64,000 bases of DNA from Pacificoceanicola onchidii (GCF_004804335.1 NZ_SRXY01000001.1:992001-1056000), one strand, 5' to 3'; positions 24,380 to 32,889 are shown, counted from the first letter of the stretch. Notes: generated by a model from the sequence alone, not told the origin. Numbers and translations are program-made.

Positions 24380-25729
24380 TCAAACCCGCTCGAACCCTCG
24401 GGCAATTTCCCAATCCGTCACCGCTTTCGCGAATTCTTCCAGTTCCACCTCTGCCGCCCGGCAGTAGTGATCGACGACCTCGTGACCAAAGGCTTCGCGC
24501 ATCACGGCGGACTCTTTCAAAGTAGCCCGCGCCGCATCGAGATTGCCGGGGATCAGCCCCGTCTCACCCTGATACACGTCACCCTCGGCAGGAGGCTGCA
24601 ATTCGAGGCCCTCTTCGATGCCCTTGATCCCCGCCGCAAGCATCGCCGCCATGGCCAAATATGGATTGATATCCGAGCCGCCAATCCGGCATTCGATCCG
24701 CACGGCCTTGGTGCCATCGCCGCAAAGCCGGAAGCCCGCCGTGCGGTTGTCGACAGACCAGATGATCCGGGTCGGGGCAAAAGTGCCTTTGAGGAAACGC
24801 TTGTAGCTGTTGATGTAGGGCGCGAGGAAATACGTGTAATCCGGCGCGTATTTCAGCAGGCCCGCCACGTAGTTCTTCATCAGGGCGCTCATACCCAGTG
24901 CGTCATCCGGATCATGGAACGCAGGCGCGCCATCTTTCCAGAGCGACTGGTGCACATGGCTGGAACTGCCCACACGGTCCGGGTGCCACTTCGGCAGGAA
25001 ACTGACCGCATGACCCTTTTGCCAAGCGATCTCCTTTACCGCATGTTTGGCAATCGTGTGGTGATCGCCCGTCGCCAACGCATCAGCATACTTGATGTTA
25101 AGCTCTTCCTGACCGGCCTCGGCTTCGCCCTTGGAGTTCTCGATCGGTATGCCAGCAGTCCACAGATGATTGCGGATCGGGCGCATGACATGCTCTTCCT
25201 TGGTGGTCTGGAAGATATTGTAGTCTTCGTTGTAGCCGCTGATCGGGGTCAAATCGCGGTAGCCGCCTTTGCGGATCTCGTCGAAGCTCTTCTCAAACAG
25301 GAAAAACTCCAGCTCCGTCGCCATCATGGCGTCGAACCCCATCTCTTTCAGCTTCGCCACCTGCGCCTTGAGCATCTGGCGCGGGGAATGCGGCACCGGC
25401 GCATGCGTGTGATGATCGAGCACGTCGCAGAGCACCATAACCGTCCCCTCAAGCCACAGCACGGGGCGTAGCGTCTCAAGGTCAGGCTTCATGATATAAT
25501 CGCCGTAGCCGTTCTCCCAGGACGTGGCCGCGAACCCTTCGGGCGTGGCCATCTCCAGATCGGTGGCGAGCAGGTAATTGCAGCAATGGGTCTCTTCCCA
25601 GGCGCTTGCCACGAAATGCCCGGCGTGGAAGCGCTTGCCCATCAGGCGGCCCTGCATATCGACGATGCAGGCAAGAACCGTATCGACGATCCCGGCTTCA
25701 ACCTCCGCTTTCAACTCTTCGAACGTCAT
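24380..25729 (-). CDS. Glutamine-synthetase family gamma-glutamyl ligase (PuuA/GlnA-like)
   Basis: This 449-aa protein has the glutamine synthetase fold but not the housekeeping form. The metal-binding ATELEFFLFE, the GQEELNIKYADAL and SSHVHQSLW segments, and the RCGDG-like FRLCGDGTKAVRIECRIGGSDINPYL with the terminal active-site glutamates are present. Such paralogues ligate glutamate to amines (gamma-glutamylputrescine, gamma-glutamylethanolamide, gamma-glutamylisopropylamide). It lies in one operon with a TRAP importer, ALDH, Fe-ADH and an N-formylglutamate amidohydrolase-like enzyme, which together suggest catabolism of an amino alcohol or polyamine. Fifteen bases separate it from the tail-tube-like gene upstream. 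Confidence 0.88.
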   Translation of the reverse strand: MTFEELKAEVEAGIVDTVLACIVDMQGRLMGKRFHAGHFVASAWEETHCCNYLLATDLEMATPEGFAATSWENGYGDYIMKPDLETLRPVLWLEGTVMVLCDVLDHHTHAPVPHSPRQMLKAQVAKLKEMGFDAMMATELEFFLFEKSFDEIRKGGYRDLTPISGYNEDYNIFQTTKEEHVMRPIRNHLWTAGIPIENSKGEAEAGQEELNIKYADALATGDHHTIAKHAVKEIAWQKGHAVSFLPKWHPDRVGSSSHVHQSLWKDGAPAFHDPDDALGMSALMKNYVAGLLKYAPDYTYFLAPYINSYKRFLKGTFAPTRIIWSVDNRTAGFRLCGDGTKAVRIECRIGGSDINPYLAMAAMLAAGIKGIEEGLELQPPAEGDVYQGETGLIPGNLDAARATLKESAVMREAFGHEVVDHYCRAAEVELEEFAKAVTDWEIARGFERV

Positions 25730-25744
25730 GGCGCTCTTCCTTCC

Positions 25745-26203
25745 TCAGGCATTTTCAATCGTCACCCCTTCATGGGCGATCTCGAGGGTTTCCACGGCCA
25801 CTTCGTTCCCGTCGGACTTCAAATCCGTGCCCGTGATTTTCACTGGGAACGCGTTTCTCAGCTTCCAGACCATGGTTGGATTGCCCTCCTGATCCAAGAG
25901 AGAAATCGTCACGCTCTCGCGTTTGATCGTGTTCATCTTGATCTGGCTGTACCAGTCCCAGAACTTGTTATCCTTGACGAAGACGCCCTTCTTCAACGTC
26001 ACATTGCCATGGTTCGCGAGCCCCGGCATCTTGATGGTCGAAAACGCCTCTGTGTCATCGGCGCGATACTCAATCGGCTCGGCTTCGGCATCGAGACCGG
26101 AGACCTCCTGAAACGGGATTTTCCCAATGCCGCCTATGTCGACAGAAAAGTAAAACTTCGGCAACGGCCAGACCGCGTCCTGTTTTGATCCATCGTCTGC
26201 CAT
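25745..26203 (-). CDS. Phage T4 gp19-like tail tube protein (eCIS/tailocin type), orphan
   Basis: This is a 152-aa protein of the T4 gp19 tube family, which builds the inner tube of contractile tails and extracellular injection systems. Diagnostic segments are FYFSVDIGGIGKIPFQEVSGLD near the start (split over two strands), IEYRADD, MPGLANHGNVTLKKGVF, FWDWYSQI, VTISLLDQEGNP and AFPVKITGTDLKSDGNEVAVE. A strong AGGAG site precedes ATG 26203. No sheath, baseplate or spike gene is near; instead it lies between a TRAP binding protein and a glutamine-synthetase-like ligase, on the same strand, with 15 and 53 bases of spacing. Its role there is unknown. Confidence 0.88.
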   Translation of the reverse strand: MADDGSKQDAVWPLPKFYFSVDIGGIGKIPFQEVSGLDAEAEPIEYRADDTEAFSTIKMPGLANHGNVTLKKGVFVKDNKFWDWYSQIKMNTIKRESVTISLLDQEGNPTMVWKLRNAFPVKITGTDLKSDGNEVAVETLEIAHEGVTIENA

Positions 26204-26220
26204 GTCTTACTCCTCAGAAA

Positions 26221-26245
26221 CCGAGGCCGCGCGATGCGGCCCCGG
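26221..26245 (-). terminator. Intra-operon hairpin after the TRAP binding protein
   Basis: CCGAGGCCGC and GCGGCCCCGG form a 10-bp stem (one mismatch) around GCGAT. It lies between the TRAP binding-protein stop and the tail-tube start and may cut down transcription of the downstream genes. Confidence 0.5.
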
Positions 26246-26256
26246 CCTTTTGTATC

Positions 26257-27288
26257 TTAGCCGTAACGATAAGGCCGTCCGGCCTTCTGCATGTCGGCGT
26301 TGTACTTCTTGAAGATCTCGACAACCTTCGCCTTGGTCTCGGATTCCGCTGCGATCTCGTCCCAGAACTTGACAGCCGCCGCCTCGACAGTGGCCCATTC
26401 CTCATCGGGGATCGTGGTCAGCTCCATCTTGGTACCGTTCACGCGCAGCGAGGCTTCGCCGCCCCAATACCACCACTGACGGTAGTAATGCGACTGGTCA
26501 CAGCAGACGCGGAACAGCGTTTGCAGGTCTTCCGGCAGTTCGTTCCAGCGATCCATATTGGCAAAGAAGCTGCCCGCCCAGGCGCCCGAGATGTTGTTGG
26601 TCAGGAAGTAGTTCGTCACATCCGCCCAACCGACGGTATAGTCTTCCGTGATGCCGGACCATGCGATGCCGTCAAGCTCGCCAGTCTGAACCGCAACTTC
26701 GATGTCTTCCCAAGGCAGGGTCACCGGCACCACGCCGAACTGCGCAAGGAAGCGGCCCGCGGTCGGGAAGGTAAAGACGCGCTTGCCCTTGAGATCGGCG
26801 AGGCTGCGGATCGGGTCTTTGGTGGCGAAGTGGCAGGGATCCCACGCACCTGCGCTGATGTGCTTGACGCCAACCTTGGAGTATTCCGCGTCCCAGATCT
26901 CGTTCAGGCCGTACTGATTGAACAGCACCGGCACGTCGAGCGAGTAGCGCGAGCCAAACGGGAAGTAGCCGCCAAAGACGGTGACTTCGGTGGGCGAGGC
27001 CATGGAGTCGTCATCGGACTGCACCGCATCAATCGTACCGCGCTGCATCGCCTGAAACAGCTCGCCCGTGGGCACAAGCTGATCGGCATAGAAAAGCTCG
27101 ATCTGCATCCGGTCGCCCGCAATAGTGTTGAACATCTTGATCGCGGGATCGATCACATGCTCGGCCAGCGCAGCACCGGCATAGGTCTGCATCCGCCATT
27201 TGATCGTCGATTGCGCCAGCGCCGGGGTGGCGAGCGCCGCAGCCGGGGCGACGGCCGCTGAGGTGAGGAACTTTCTTCTTGTGGTCAT
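26257..27288 (-). CDS. TRAP transporter substrate-binding protein (DctP family)
   Basis: This is a 343-aa periplasmic binding protein. The signal MTTRRKFLTSAAVAPAAALA carries a Tat-type RRKFL motif and ends at ALATPALAQ. The mature part has IKWRMQTYAGAALAEHVID, IELFYADQLVPTGELFQAMQRG and the DctP signature PTAGRFLAQFGVVPVTLPWEDIE, split around the conserved arginine. The family members closest in style bind 2-oxoacids or related organic acids. An AAGGAGAG site sets ATG 27288. It forms a TRAP system with the two upstream membrane genes. The ligand is probably the compound handled by the downstream ligase and dehydrogenases. Confidence 0.92.
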   Translation of the reverse strand: MTTRRKFLTSAAVAPAAALATPALAQSTIKWRMQTYAGAALAEHVIDPAIKMFNTIAGDRMQIELFYADQLVPTGELFQAMQRGTIDAVQSDDDSMASPTEVTVFGGYFPFGSRYSLDVPVLFNQYGLNEIWDAEYSKVGVKHISAGAWDPCHFATKDPIRSLADLKGKRVFTFPTAGRFLAQFGVVPVTLPWEDIEVAVQTGELDGIAWSGITEDYTVGWADVTNYFLTNNISGAWAGSFFANMDRWNELPEDLQTLFRVCCDQSHYYRQWWYWGGEASLRVNGTKMELTTIPDEEWATVEAAAVKFWDEIAAESETKAKVVEIFKKYNADMQKAGRPYRYG

Positions 27289-27344
27289 GTCTTCTCTCCT
27301 TGTCGATTCAATGGGTTGGCCCGGTTCTGCGGGTCTTATGGTTG

Positions 27345-28670
27345 TCAGTATCCGTAAACAGTTTTCGGCAGCCAAAGCGCGATCTGCGGGAAGGCCATCA
27401 CCAGCGCCAGCGCGCCCACCATCACCAGCACAAAGGGCAGGATCGAGCCGTAGATGTCCCGCAGGGTGATCTCTGCCGGGGCCATGGCTTTCATCAAAAA
27501 GAGGTTATAGCCGAAGGGCGGCGTCATGTAGGCGATCTGGCAGGTGATTGTGTAAAGCACACCGTACCAGATCAGATCAAAGCCCAGCGCCTTGACCAGC
27601 GGCACATAAAGCGGCGCGACGATGACCAGCATGGCGGTGTCATCAAGGAACGTGCCCATCAGGATAAAGCTGAGCTGCATCAGGATCAGGATCATCCACG
27701 GATCAAGGCCGAGTTTCTCGGTGAAGAGGGATTCAATCGCCTTCACCGCGCCCAGCCCGTCAAACACCGCGCCAAAGGCAAGGGCGGCGAGGATGATCCA
27801 CATGAACATACAGGTGATGCCAAGGGTATTGCGCACTGTGGTTTCAAACACCTGCCGGTTCATCCGGCCTTTGGCAACGGCGGCCAGGAAAGCCGCAATC
27901 GCGCCGATGGCGGAGCTTTCTACAAGGCTTGTCCAGCCGTTCACAAAGGGCACCATCATCACCGCAAAGATGCCAACCGGGAGCAGACCCGCGCGCAGGA
28001 GCGCGAGCTTTTCGGCCATGGGCATGTCCCGCTCTTCAGGGCTGAGCGCCGGGCCAAGGTCCGGATTCAGGCGGCAGCGGATGACGATATAGATGATGAA
28101 CAGCGTCGCCATCATCAGCCCAGGCACAACACCGGCAAGCCAAAGCTGCCCCACCGGCTGACGCGCGATCATCGCATAAAGGACCAGAACAACGGAGGGC
28201 GGCACGAGGATGCCAAGCGATGATCCGGCCTGAATGACCCCTGTCACCATGCGTTTGTCGTAGTTGCGTTTGAGCAGCTCGGGCAAGGCGATGGTCGCAC
28301 CAATCGCCATGCCCGCAACGGAGAGCCCGTTCATGGCGGAGATCAGCACCATCAGGCCAATGGTTCCGATGGCCAGCCCGCCCTGCACGCCGCCCATCCA
28401 GACGTGGAACATCTTGTAAAGATCATCCGCGATTTTGGATTCCGACAAGACGTAGCCCATGAAAATGAACATCGGCAGGGTCAGCAGCGGGTACCATTTC
28501 ATCAGCTTGATGGCCGAGGAGAACGCGAGATCATAACCGCCCCGATCCCCCCAAAGCGCAAGCGCTGCGATGACGGCCACAAAGCCAATCGCGCCAAAGA
28601 CCCGCTGTCCGGTGAGCAGCATCGCCATCATCGTGGCGAACATGAAGATCGCGATGAATTCATACGACAT
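27345..28670 (-). CDS. TRAP transporter large permease (DctM family)
   Basis: This is a 441-aa inner-membrane protein with about twelve hydrophobic helices. Family landmarks are ATMMAMLLTGQRVFGAIG, MGYVLSESKIADDLY, SVAGMAIGATIALPELLKRNYDK and AGSSLGILVPPSVVLVLYAM; the last is the conserved elevator-domain hairpin. TLFIIYI and MTPPFGYNLFLMKA also match. Its start overlaps the small-subunit stop by 11 bases. It drives sodium-coupled uptake with the DctQ and DctP partners. Confidence 0.95.
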   Translation of the reverse strand: MSYEFIAIFMFATMMAMLLTGQRVFGAIGFVAVIAALALWGDRGGYDLAFSSAIKLMKWYPLLTLPMFIFMGYVLSESKIADDLYKMFHVWMGGVQGGLAIGTIGLMVLISAMNGLSVAGMAIGATIALPELLKRNYDKRMVTGVIQAGSSLGILVPPSVVLVLYAMIARQPVGQLWLAGVVPGLMMATLFIIYIVIRCRLNPDLGPALSPEERDMPMAEKLALLRAGLLPVGIFAVMMVPFVNGWTSLVESSAIGAIAAFLAAVAKGRMNRQVFETTVRNTLGITCMFMWIILAALAFGAVFDGLGAVKAIESLFTEKLGLDPWMILILMQLSFILMGTFLDDTAMLVIVAPLYVPLVKALGFDLIWYGVLYTITCQIAYMTPPFGYNLFLMKAMAPAEITLRDIYGSILPFVLVMVGALALVMAFPQIALWLPKTVYGY

Positions 28671-29181
28671 GGGTGGGAACCTCTTCTCCGCGCAGTCGCA
28701 GAATGTCTTTGAAAAGCTCCGACACCGCCTGAAGCAACATCAGCGAAATGCCAAAACACATGGTGACCTTGATGGGCCAGATGTAGGGTCGCCACGCCGT
28801 CGGGCTGCGTTCGCCGCCGTATTTGAAGCTATAGGCCGTACTGTCGATCCCGCCCCAGAGCAGAACGCCGAGGTAGAACAGCAGGAAGAAGACCGTGACG
28901 ATGTCCACCGCCGCTTTGCGCCGTGTGGACCACTGGCCGTAGAACAGGTCCATACGCACGTTTGATCCCATCTGGATCGCGTATGGCCCGCCAAGGATGT
29001 AGTACCCCACCATCAGGAACTGCGCCATTTCCAGAGTCCAGAGCGATGGGGTGAAGAAGGTTTTCGAAATCGAAGACCAGAGCAGAACAGCCATCAGCGC
29101 AAAGATGCCGTACATGGCAAAGCGCCCGATGGCGCGATTGATCCGGTCCACTATGGCGATGTAGCGATGAAGCAGGATCAT
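28660..29181 (-). CDS. TRAP transporter small permease (DctQ family)
   Basis: This 173-aa membrane protein has four helices and the DctQ features WTLEMAQFLMVGYYILGGPYA and GSNVRMDLFYGQWSTRRKA. It partners the DctM protein encoded just downstream (11-base overlap). Its own start overlaps the stop of the N-formylglutamate amidohydrolase-like gene by four bases, showing that the enzyme and the transporter belong to one operon. Confidence 0.93.
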   Translation of the reverse strand: MILLHRYIAIVDRINRAIGRFAMYGIFALMAVLLWSSISKTFFTPSLWTLEMAQFLMVGYYILGGPYAIQMGSNVRMDLFYGQWSTRRKAAVDIVTVFFLLFYLGVLLWGGIDSTAYSFKYGGERSPTAWRPYIWPIKVTMCFGISLMLLQAVSELFKDILRLRGEEVPTHVV

Positions 29182-29945
29182 TGTACCACCTCCGGCACAT
29201 CCGAAAGCGCGGCCATGAGCGTTTGCGCCAGGTGATCCGCAACGGTTTCCGCCTTGGCCGGTGTGTCGACAAGATCGTTGCGGACTTCGATCATCACGGA
29301 CCGCAGGCCGCGCGAATCCGCGTGTTTTTGCAAAGTGTATGTCACGCCGTCGCTTGCAGAATACGGGGCGTTCAAAGCAGCTTTCATCTGTCCTTCTTGC
29401 GCTTCATGCGCGACGGCTGCCTTGGCCAGGCGAGCATCCGCATGATGGAGAAAGCCGATCTCCACCTCCCGCCGTTGTCCATGAAAAACGGGCGTAAACG
29501 TATGGACCGTAATCAGCGCGACTGCGCCTGGAAACGCGGCCAACTGACGATCAAGCACGTCCGCCACGGCGGCGTGAAACGGCTCATGGACCGCATCGAA
29601 CCGAGCTTGCCGGTCCGCCGCTGTCAGAGCCTGATTGCCGGGAACCGCATGAACCTCGCTGACATTCGGGATGCTGCCCGGTGCTTCCAAAGGACGGTTG
29701 CAATCGTAGACCAGCCGGGAAATCTGCCCGGCCACAAGCGGCGCAGACAGGCGCACACTCAATCGCTTTGCGAGATCGAGCGCACCGATATCCCACGCCG
29801 CATGCGACGTTTTAGCCTCCTCGGAAAGCCCTAGCCCGGCCAGCGCCGGGGGGATAAAGGCAGAGGCATGTTCACAGACCAAGGCCAACGGAGTCGCCCC
29901 GATCTTTCCCATGACCGCCACCGATGGCCATCCCAGCGCATCCAT
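29178..29945 (-). CDS. N-formylglutamate amidohydrolase family protein
   Basis: This is a 255-aa zinc hydrolase of the FGase family (PF05013), related to M14 carboxypeptidases. ALVCEHASAFIPPAL supplies the first metal ligands, ISRLVYDCNRPLEAPGS a substrate-binding arginine region, and ITVHTFTPVFHGQRREVEIG the second histidine. The family cleaves N-acyl-glutamates. Here it is the first gene of the TRAP/ligase/dehydrogenase operon, so it may release glutamate from a gamma-glutamyl or N-acyl intermediate instead of serving histidine breakdown; no hut genes are near. ATG 29945 is chosen because longer forms run into the divergent promoter. Confidence 0.85.
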   Translation of the reverse strand: MDALGWPSVAVMGKIGATPLALVCEHASAFIPPALAGLGLSEEAKTSHAAWDIGALDLAKRLSVRLSAPLVAGQISRLVYDCNRPLEAPGSIPNVSEVHAVPGNQALTAADRQARFDAVHEPFHAAVADVLDRQLAAFPGAVALITVHTFTPVFHGQRREVEIGFLHHADARLAKAAVAHEAQEGQMKAALNAPYSASDGVTYTLQKHADSRGLRSVMIEVRNDLVDTPAKAETVADHLAQTLMAALSDVPEVVQ

Positions 29946-30040
29946 TTCTTGTCCCCCAGAGTTGATTGTGTAAAGATCACTACAGAGAGAGATCAAATGT
30001 CAACATTGTTTCTTTTTCATTCGGAGGATTCACAAGGCCA

Positions 30041-30922
30041 ATGACCAAGACGGAGGCAGATCCCGGAACCCCGCCGCTCATCCGCGACATGCTGCGCGAA
30101 CAGCAGGCCACTTTGACCGCCGCTGAAAGGCGGCTGTCCGCTACGCTTCTGGACGACGGCTTGATGAGCGGGTTGCAATCCATCACCCGACTCGCGGAAA
30201 GCGCGGAAGTATCAACGGCTTCGGTTGTCCGGCTTGCACGCAAGCTGGGGTTCGACGGGTTTTCCTCGTTTCAGGACGCCATGCGCGAGGAGGTCGCCGC
30301 GCGGGTCAAGGAGCCTTTGGAAAAGCTCGACACCTCCCGGATCAATGGCCGAAACGACCACATCATCAGCCAGTTCGCGGTTGCCATGTCCCGAAACATC
30401 AATGCCACCATTGATCGACTGGACGCGGATGAGTTCGAGGCCGTCACGGACCTGATGGCCGATCCATCGCGGAACATCCACTTGATCGGCGGTAGGATCA
30501 CACGGTCCAATGCCAACTACTTCTTCAATCACCTGCAGATTATCCGGCCGGGCGTATCGCTGCTCGACGCCTCGCCCAGTGTCTGGCCGCAATCGCTGCT
30601 CGACATGAACGAGCAGACCACCCTCGTGATTTTCGACATCCGCCGCTACGAAAAACAACTGGAGCGGCTGTCCGAGTTCGTCGTTCAGCAGCAGGGAAAT
30701 ATCGTGCTGTTCACCGATCAATGGGGCTCTCCCATCGAAAAACACGCCACGCACACCTTCCGCAGCATGGTCGAAGCGCCCTCCTCTTGGGATTCGACCC
30801 TCGCCATCAACTTCCTGATCGAAGCGCTCATCGCCGGGATCCAGGCCCGCTCGGAAAGTGCAGACCGGATTGCATCGCTCGAAGAGATGATTGGGGCAGC
30901 GCGGATTTTCCGGGGGCGCTAG
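30041..30922 (+). CDS. MurR/RpiR family transcriptional regulator
   Basis: This is a 293-aa regulator with an N-terminal helix-turn-helix (ITRLAESAEVSTASVVRLARKLGFDGFSSF) spread over residues 50-80, and a C-terminal SIS domain (about 130-270) that usually binds a phosphorylated or acidic ligand. ATG 30041 follows TCGGAGGATT. It is divergent from the TRAP operon and separated by 95 bases, so it most likely controls that operon and itself. RpiR proteins also govern amino-sugar, sialic acid and ureide genes, so the ligand stays open. Confidence 0.9.
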   Translation: MTKTEADPGTPPLIRDMLREQQATLTAAERRLSATLLDDGLMSGLQSITRLAESAEVSTASVVRLARKLGFDGFSSFQDAMREEVAARVKEPLEKLDTSRINGRNDHIISQFAVAMSRNINATIDRLDADEFEAVTDLMADPSRNIHLIGGRITRSNANYFFNHLQIIRPGVSLLDASPSVWPQSLLDMNEQTTLVIFDIRRYEKQLERLSEFVVQQQGNIVLFTDQWGSPIEKHATHTFRSMVEAPSSWDSTLAINFLIEALIAGIQARSESADRIASLEEMIGAARIFRGR

Positions 30923-30935
30923 GGTCAGGACCCCT

Positions 30936-30956
30936 GTCCCGGACTTGATCCGGGAC
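30936..30956. repeat. Dispersed palindrome GTCCCGGA-cttga-TCCGGGAC (copy 1)
   Basis: This is a perfect 8-bp inverted repeat just after the RpiR stop codon, with a related copy at 43004-43024. It resembles a well-spread alphaproteobacterial intergenic repeat and may act as a terminator or REP element. Confidence 0.6.
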
Positions 30957-31081
30957 CTCACCCCGCACCACCCTTCCGATTATCAAATCTTTCCGAAGGG
31001 TGCTGTCGGTGCTTTTCTTCTGGCCCTTGCCGGCCAGCCCCGCCTACTCTGCAAAGCACTGTTGCTCGTCAGGACATATCC

Positions 31082-31906
31082 ATGCGTTCGAAATACTATG
31101 CCCCGCAAGGCGGCCTTCCCGGTCAGGACCAGCTCCTGACCGATCGCGCCATCTTCACAGAGGCGTATGCCGTGATTCCGCGCGGCACTATGCGTGACAT
31201 AACCACCAGTTTTCTGCCGTTTTGGGAAGATACACGCCTGTGGGTCATCGCGCGGCCCATGACCGGCTTTGCCGAAACTTTCTCGCAATACATCATGGAA
31301 GTGATGCCCGGCGGCGGCTCTGATCGTGGCGAGACGGACCCGGAGGCCGAGGGTGTCCTCTTTGTTGTTGAAGGCGCAGCCGATGTCACGGTGGACGGCG
31401 AGAGCCACACTCTGACAGAAGGGGGCTATGCCTACCTGCCGCCCTCAAGCGACTGGAGCTTGCGCAACACCTCCAATGCCGCTGTACGCTTTCACTGGAT
31501 CCGCAAGGCTTATGAGGCGGTAGACGGGCTCGACACGCCGGAGCCATTGTTCCTCAATGAGCAGGACGTCGCGCCAACGCCGATGCCGGATACGGATGGC
31601 AAATGGGCGACGACCCGCTTCGTGGACCCCAATGATCTGCGTCACGACATGCACGTGACCATCGTGACACTGGAACCCGGCGCGGTCATTCCTTTCCTGG
31701 AAACCCATGTCATGGAACACGGGCTGTACGTGCTTGAGGGCAAGGGGGCGTACCGGCTGAACGCCGATTGGGTTGAGGTTGAAGCCGGGGACTTCATGTG
31801 GCTGCGCGCTTTCTGTCCGCAGGCCTGCTACGCGGGTGGCCCCGGCAAGTTCCGCTACCTGCTCTACAAGGACGTCAATCGCCACGCATCCCTTCGCCTG
31901 CGGTAG
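31082..31906 (+). CDS. allE: (S)-ureidoglycine aminohydrolase
   Basis: This is a 274-aa bicupin that deaminates (S)-ureidoglycine to (S)-ureidoglycolate, a manganese-dependent step of ureide breakdown. The N-terminal YYAPQGGLPGQ...LLTDRAIFTEAYAVIPRG is typical of AllE/YlbA proteins. Cupin one contains LFVVEGAADVTVDG and YAYLPP; cupin two has HVTIVTLEPGAVIPFLETHVMEHGLY, split over the metal-binding glutamate and histidines, and DFMWLRAFCPQACYAGG. It lies convergent with bhcR (32-base 3' overlap), away from the other ureide genes, which are about 9-14 kb downstream. Its product is turned into glyoxylate by AllA. Confidence 0.92.
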   Translation: MRSKYYAPQGGLPGQDQLLTDRAIFTEAYAVIPRGTMRDITTSFLPFWEDTRLWVIARPMTGFAETFSQYIMEVMPGGGSDRGETDPEAEGVLFVVEGAADVTVDGESHTLTEGGYAYLPPSSDWSLRNTSNAAVRFHWIRKAYEAVDGLDTPEPLFLNEQDVAPTPMPDTDGKWATTRFVDPNDLRHDMHVTIVTLEPGAVIPFLETHVMEHGLYVLEGKGAYRLNADWVEVEAGDFMWLRAFCPQACYAGGPGKFRYLLYKDVNRHASLRLR

Positions 31907-32720
31907 GATCACCTCCAATCGCTTCGCTCAACTCTGCCGCAGCCTGCATCACCGGCAGGCTAAGCTGCGCGATTTGATCGGGACCAATGCGGCTTACAGG
32001 GCCGGACACGGAAATCCCGGCGACAACTTCGCGGTTCATGTCAAACACCGGGGCCGCGATGCAGCGCATGCCAGTATTCTTTTCTTCGTCATCCACCGCG
32101 TAACCGCGCGCGCGGGCCTGCGCCAGATCATCACGCAGGGCATCTGGCTCTGTAAGTGTGCACTCCGTGAACTGCTCCAAAGGCGCCCTCAGCACCCAGT
32201 CCAATCGCCGAGCGTCCATGAATGCAAGAAGCGCTTTGCCAATCCCGGACGCATGCATGGCAGAAAGCGTTCCGGGCGGGAAGAACGCGCGAATGGCAGA
32301 TCGCGTTTCAACCTGCCCCAGGAACAGGACCGCGCCATCCTTTTCGATCCCGAGGTTCGCCGTCTCCCCGGTCTGCTCCATCAGCCGCCTCATGATCGGG
32401 CGGGCGCGCTCCACTAGGCTTGTGCGCCGCAGAAATCCCGCGCCGATCGCAAACGCCCGGGCTCCGACGTGCCAGACCTGTTCTTCGGGATCGAATTCTA
32501 CCAGGCCCCGCCCCTGAAGGGTCACAAGAATACGGTAGACCGTGGCTGGGGATTGCCCGGTCTCATCGGCAAGCCGCGTCAGGGTCATGCCGGAGGCTGC
32601 GCTCAGGTGTTCAAACACCGCCATCGCCCGGTCCAGCGATTTGATCGTGTTCTGTTCCGTCTTGTCGTCCCATCCACGGGGTCTGCCGCGCTTGCGCTGG
32701 GGGGATTCGGCTTGGGTCAT
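31875..32720 (-). CDS. bhcR: IclR family regulator of the beta-hydroxyaspartate cycle (BhcR)
   Basis: This 281-aa IclR-type regulator has an N-terminal helix-turn-helix (MTLTRLADETGQSPATVYRIL) and a C-terminal effector domain with VFDMNREVVAGISVSGP. It is transcribed divergently from bhcABCD, the same arrangement as bhcR in Paracoccus denitrificans, where BhcR responds to glyoxylate. The basic start RKRGRPRGWDD is characteristic. The shared 169-base intergenic region carries a repeated CATTATGAAA motif that may be its binding site. The 3' end overlaps allE on the other strand by 32 bases. Confidence 0.92.
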   Translation of the reverse strand: MTQAESPQRKRGRPRGWDDKTEQNTIKSLDRAMAVFEHLSAASGMTLTRLADETGQSPATVYRILVTLQGRGLVEFDPEEQVWHVGARAFAIGAGFLRRTSLVERARPIMRRLMEQTGETANLGIEKDGAVLFLGQVETRSAIRAFFPPGTLSAMHASGIGKALLAFMDARRLDWVLRAPLEQFTECTLTEPDALRDDLAQARARGYAVDDEEKNTGMRCIAAPVFDMNREVVAGISVSGPVSRIGPDQIAQLSLPVMQAAAELSEAIGGDPTAGEGMRGD

Positions 32721-32754
32721 CGGGCTTCTCTTACCTTTCTGAAAACGACATTCA

Positions 32755-32764
32755 CATTATGAAA
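32755..32764. promoter_or_regulatory. Candidate BhcR half-site A (CATTATGAAA)
   Basis: This is the first of two identical 10-base direct repeats in the bhcR-bhcA intergenic region, 34 bases before the bhcR start. The copies are 53 bases apart, about five helical turns, so both would face the same side of the DNA. Confidence 0.5.
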
Positions 32765-32807
32765 AATTCTAACGCACTGCTTTTCATGCGGTAATCCTCC
32801 CATTTAG

Positions 32808-32827
32808 CATTATGAAATACTTTTTCA
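32808..32827. promoter_or_regulatory. Candidate BhcR site B (CATTATGAAA within TGAAA-N5-TTTCA)
   Basis: This second CATTATGAAA copy is extended here into an inverted repeat TGAAA-tactt-TTTCA (32813-32827), about 60 bases before the bhcA start. An IclR dimer could use this site to control bhcABCD. Confidence 0.5.
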
Positions 32828-32889
32828 AAAAAATTTCCTCGGAAACCCGGTCCTTTTAAGGTGGTTGTCACTACGGAAGGAGACGAGTC

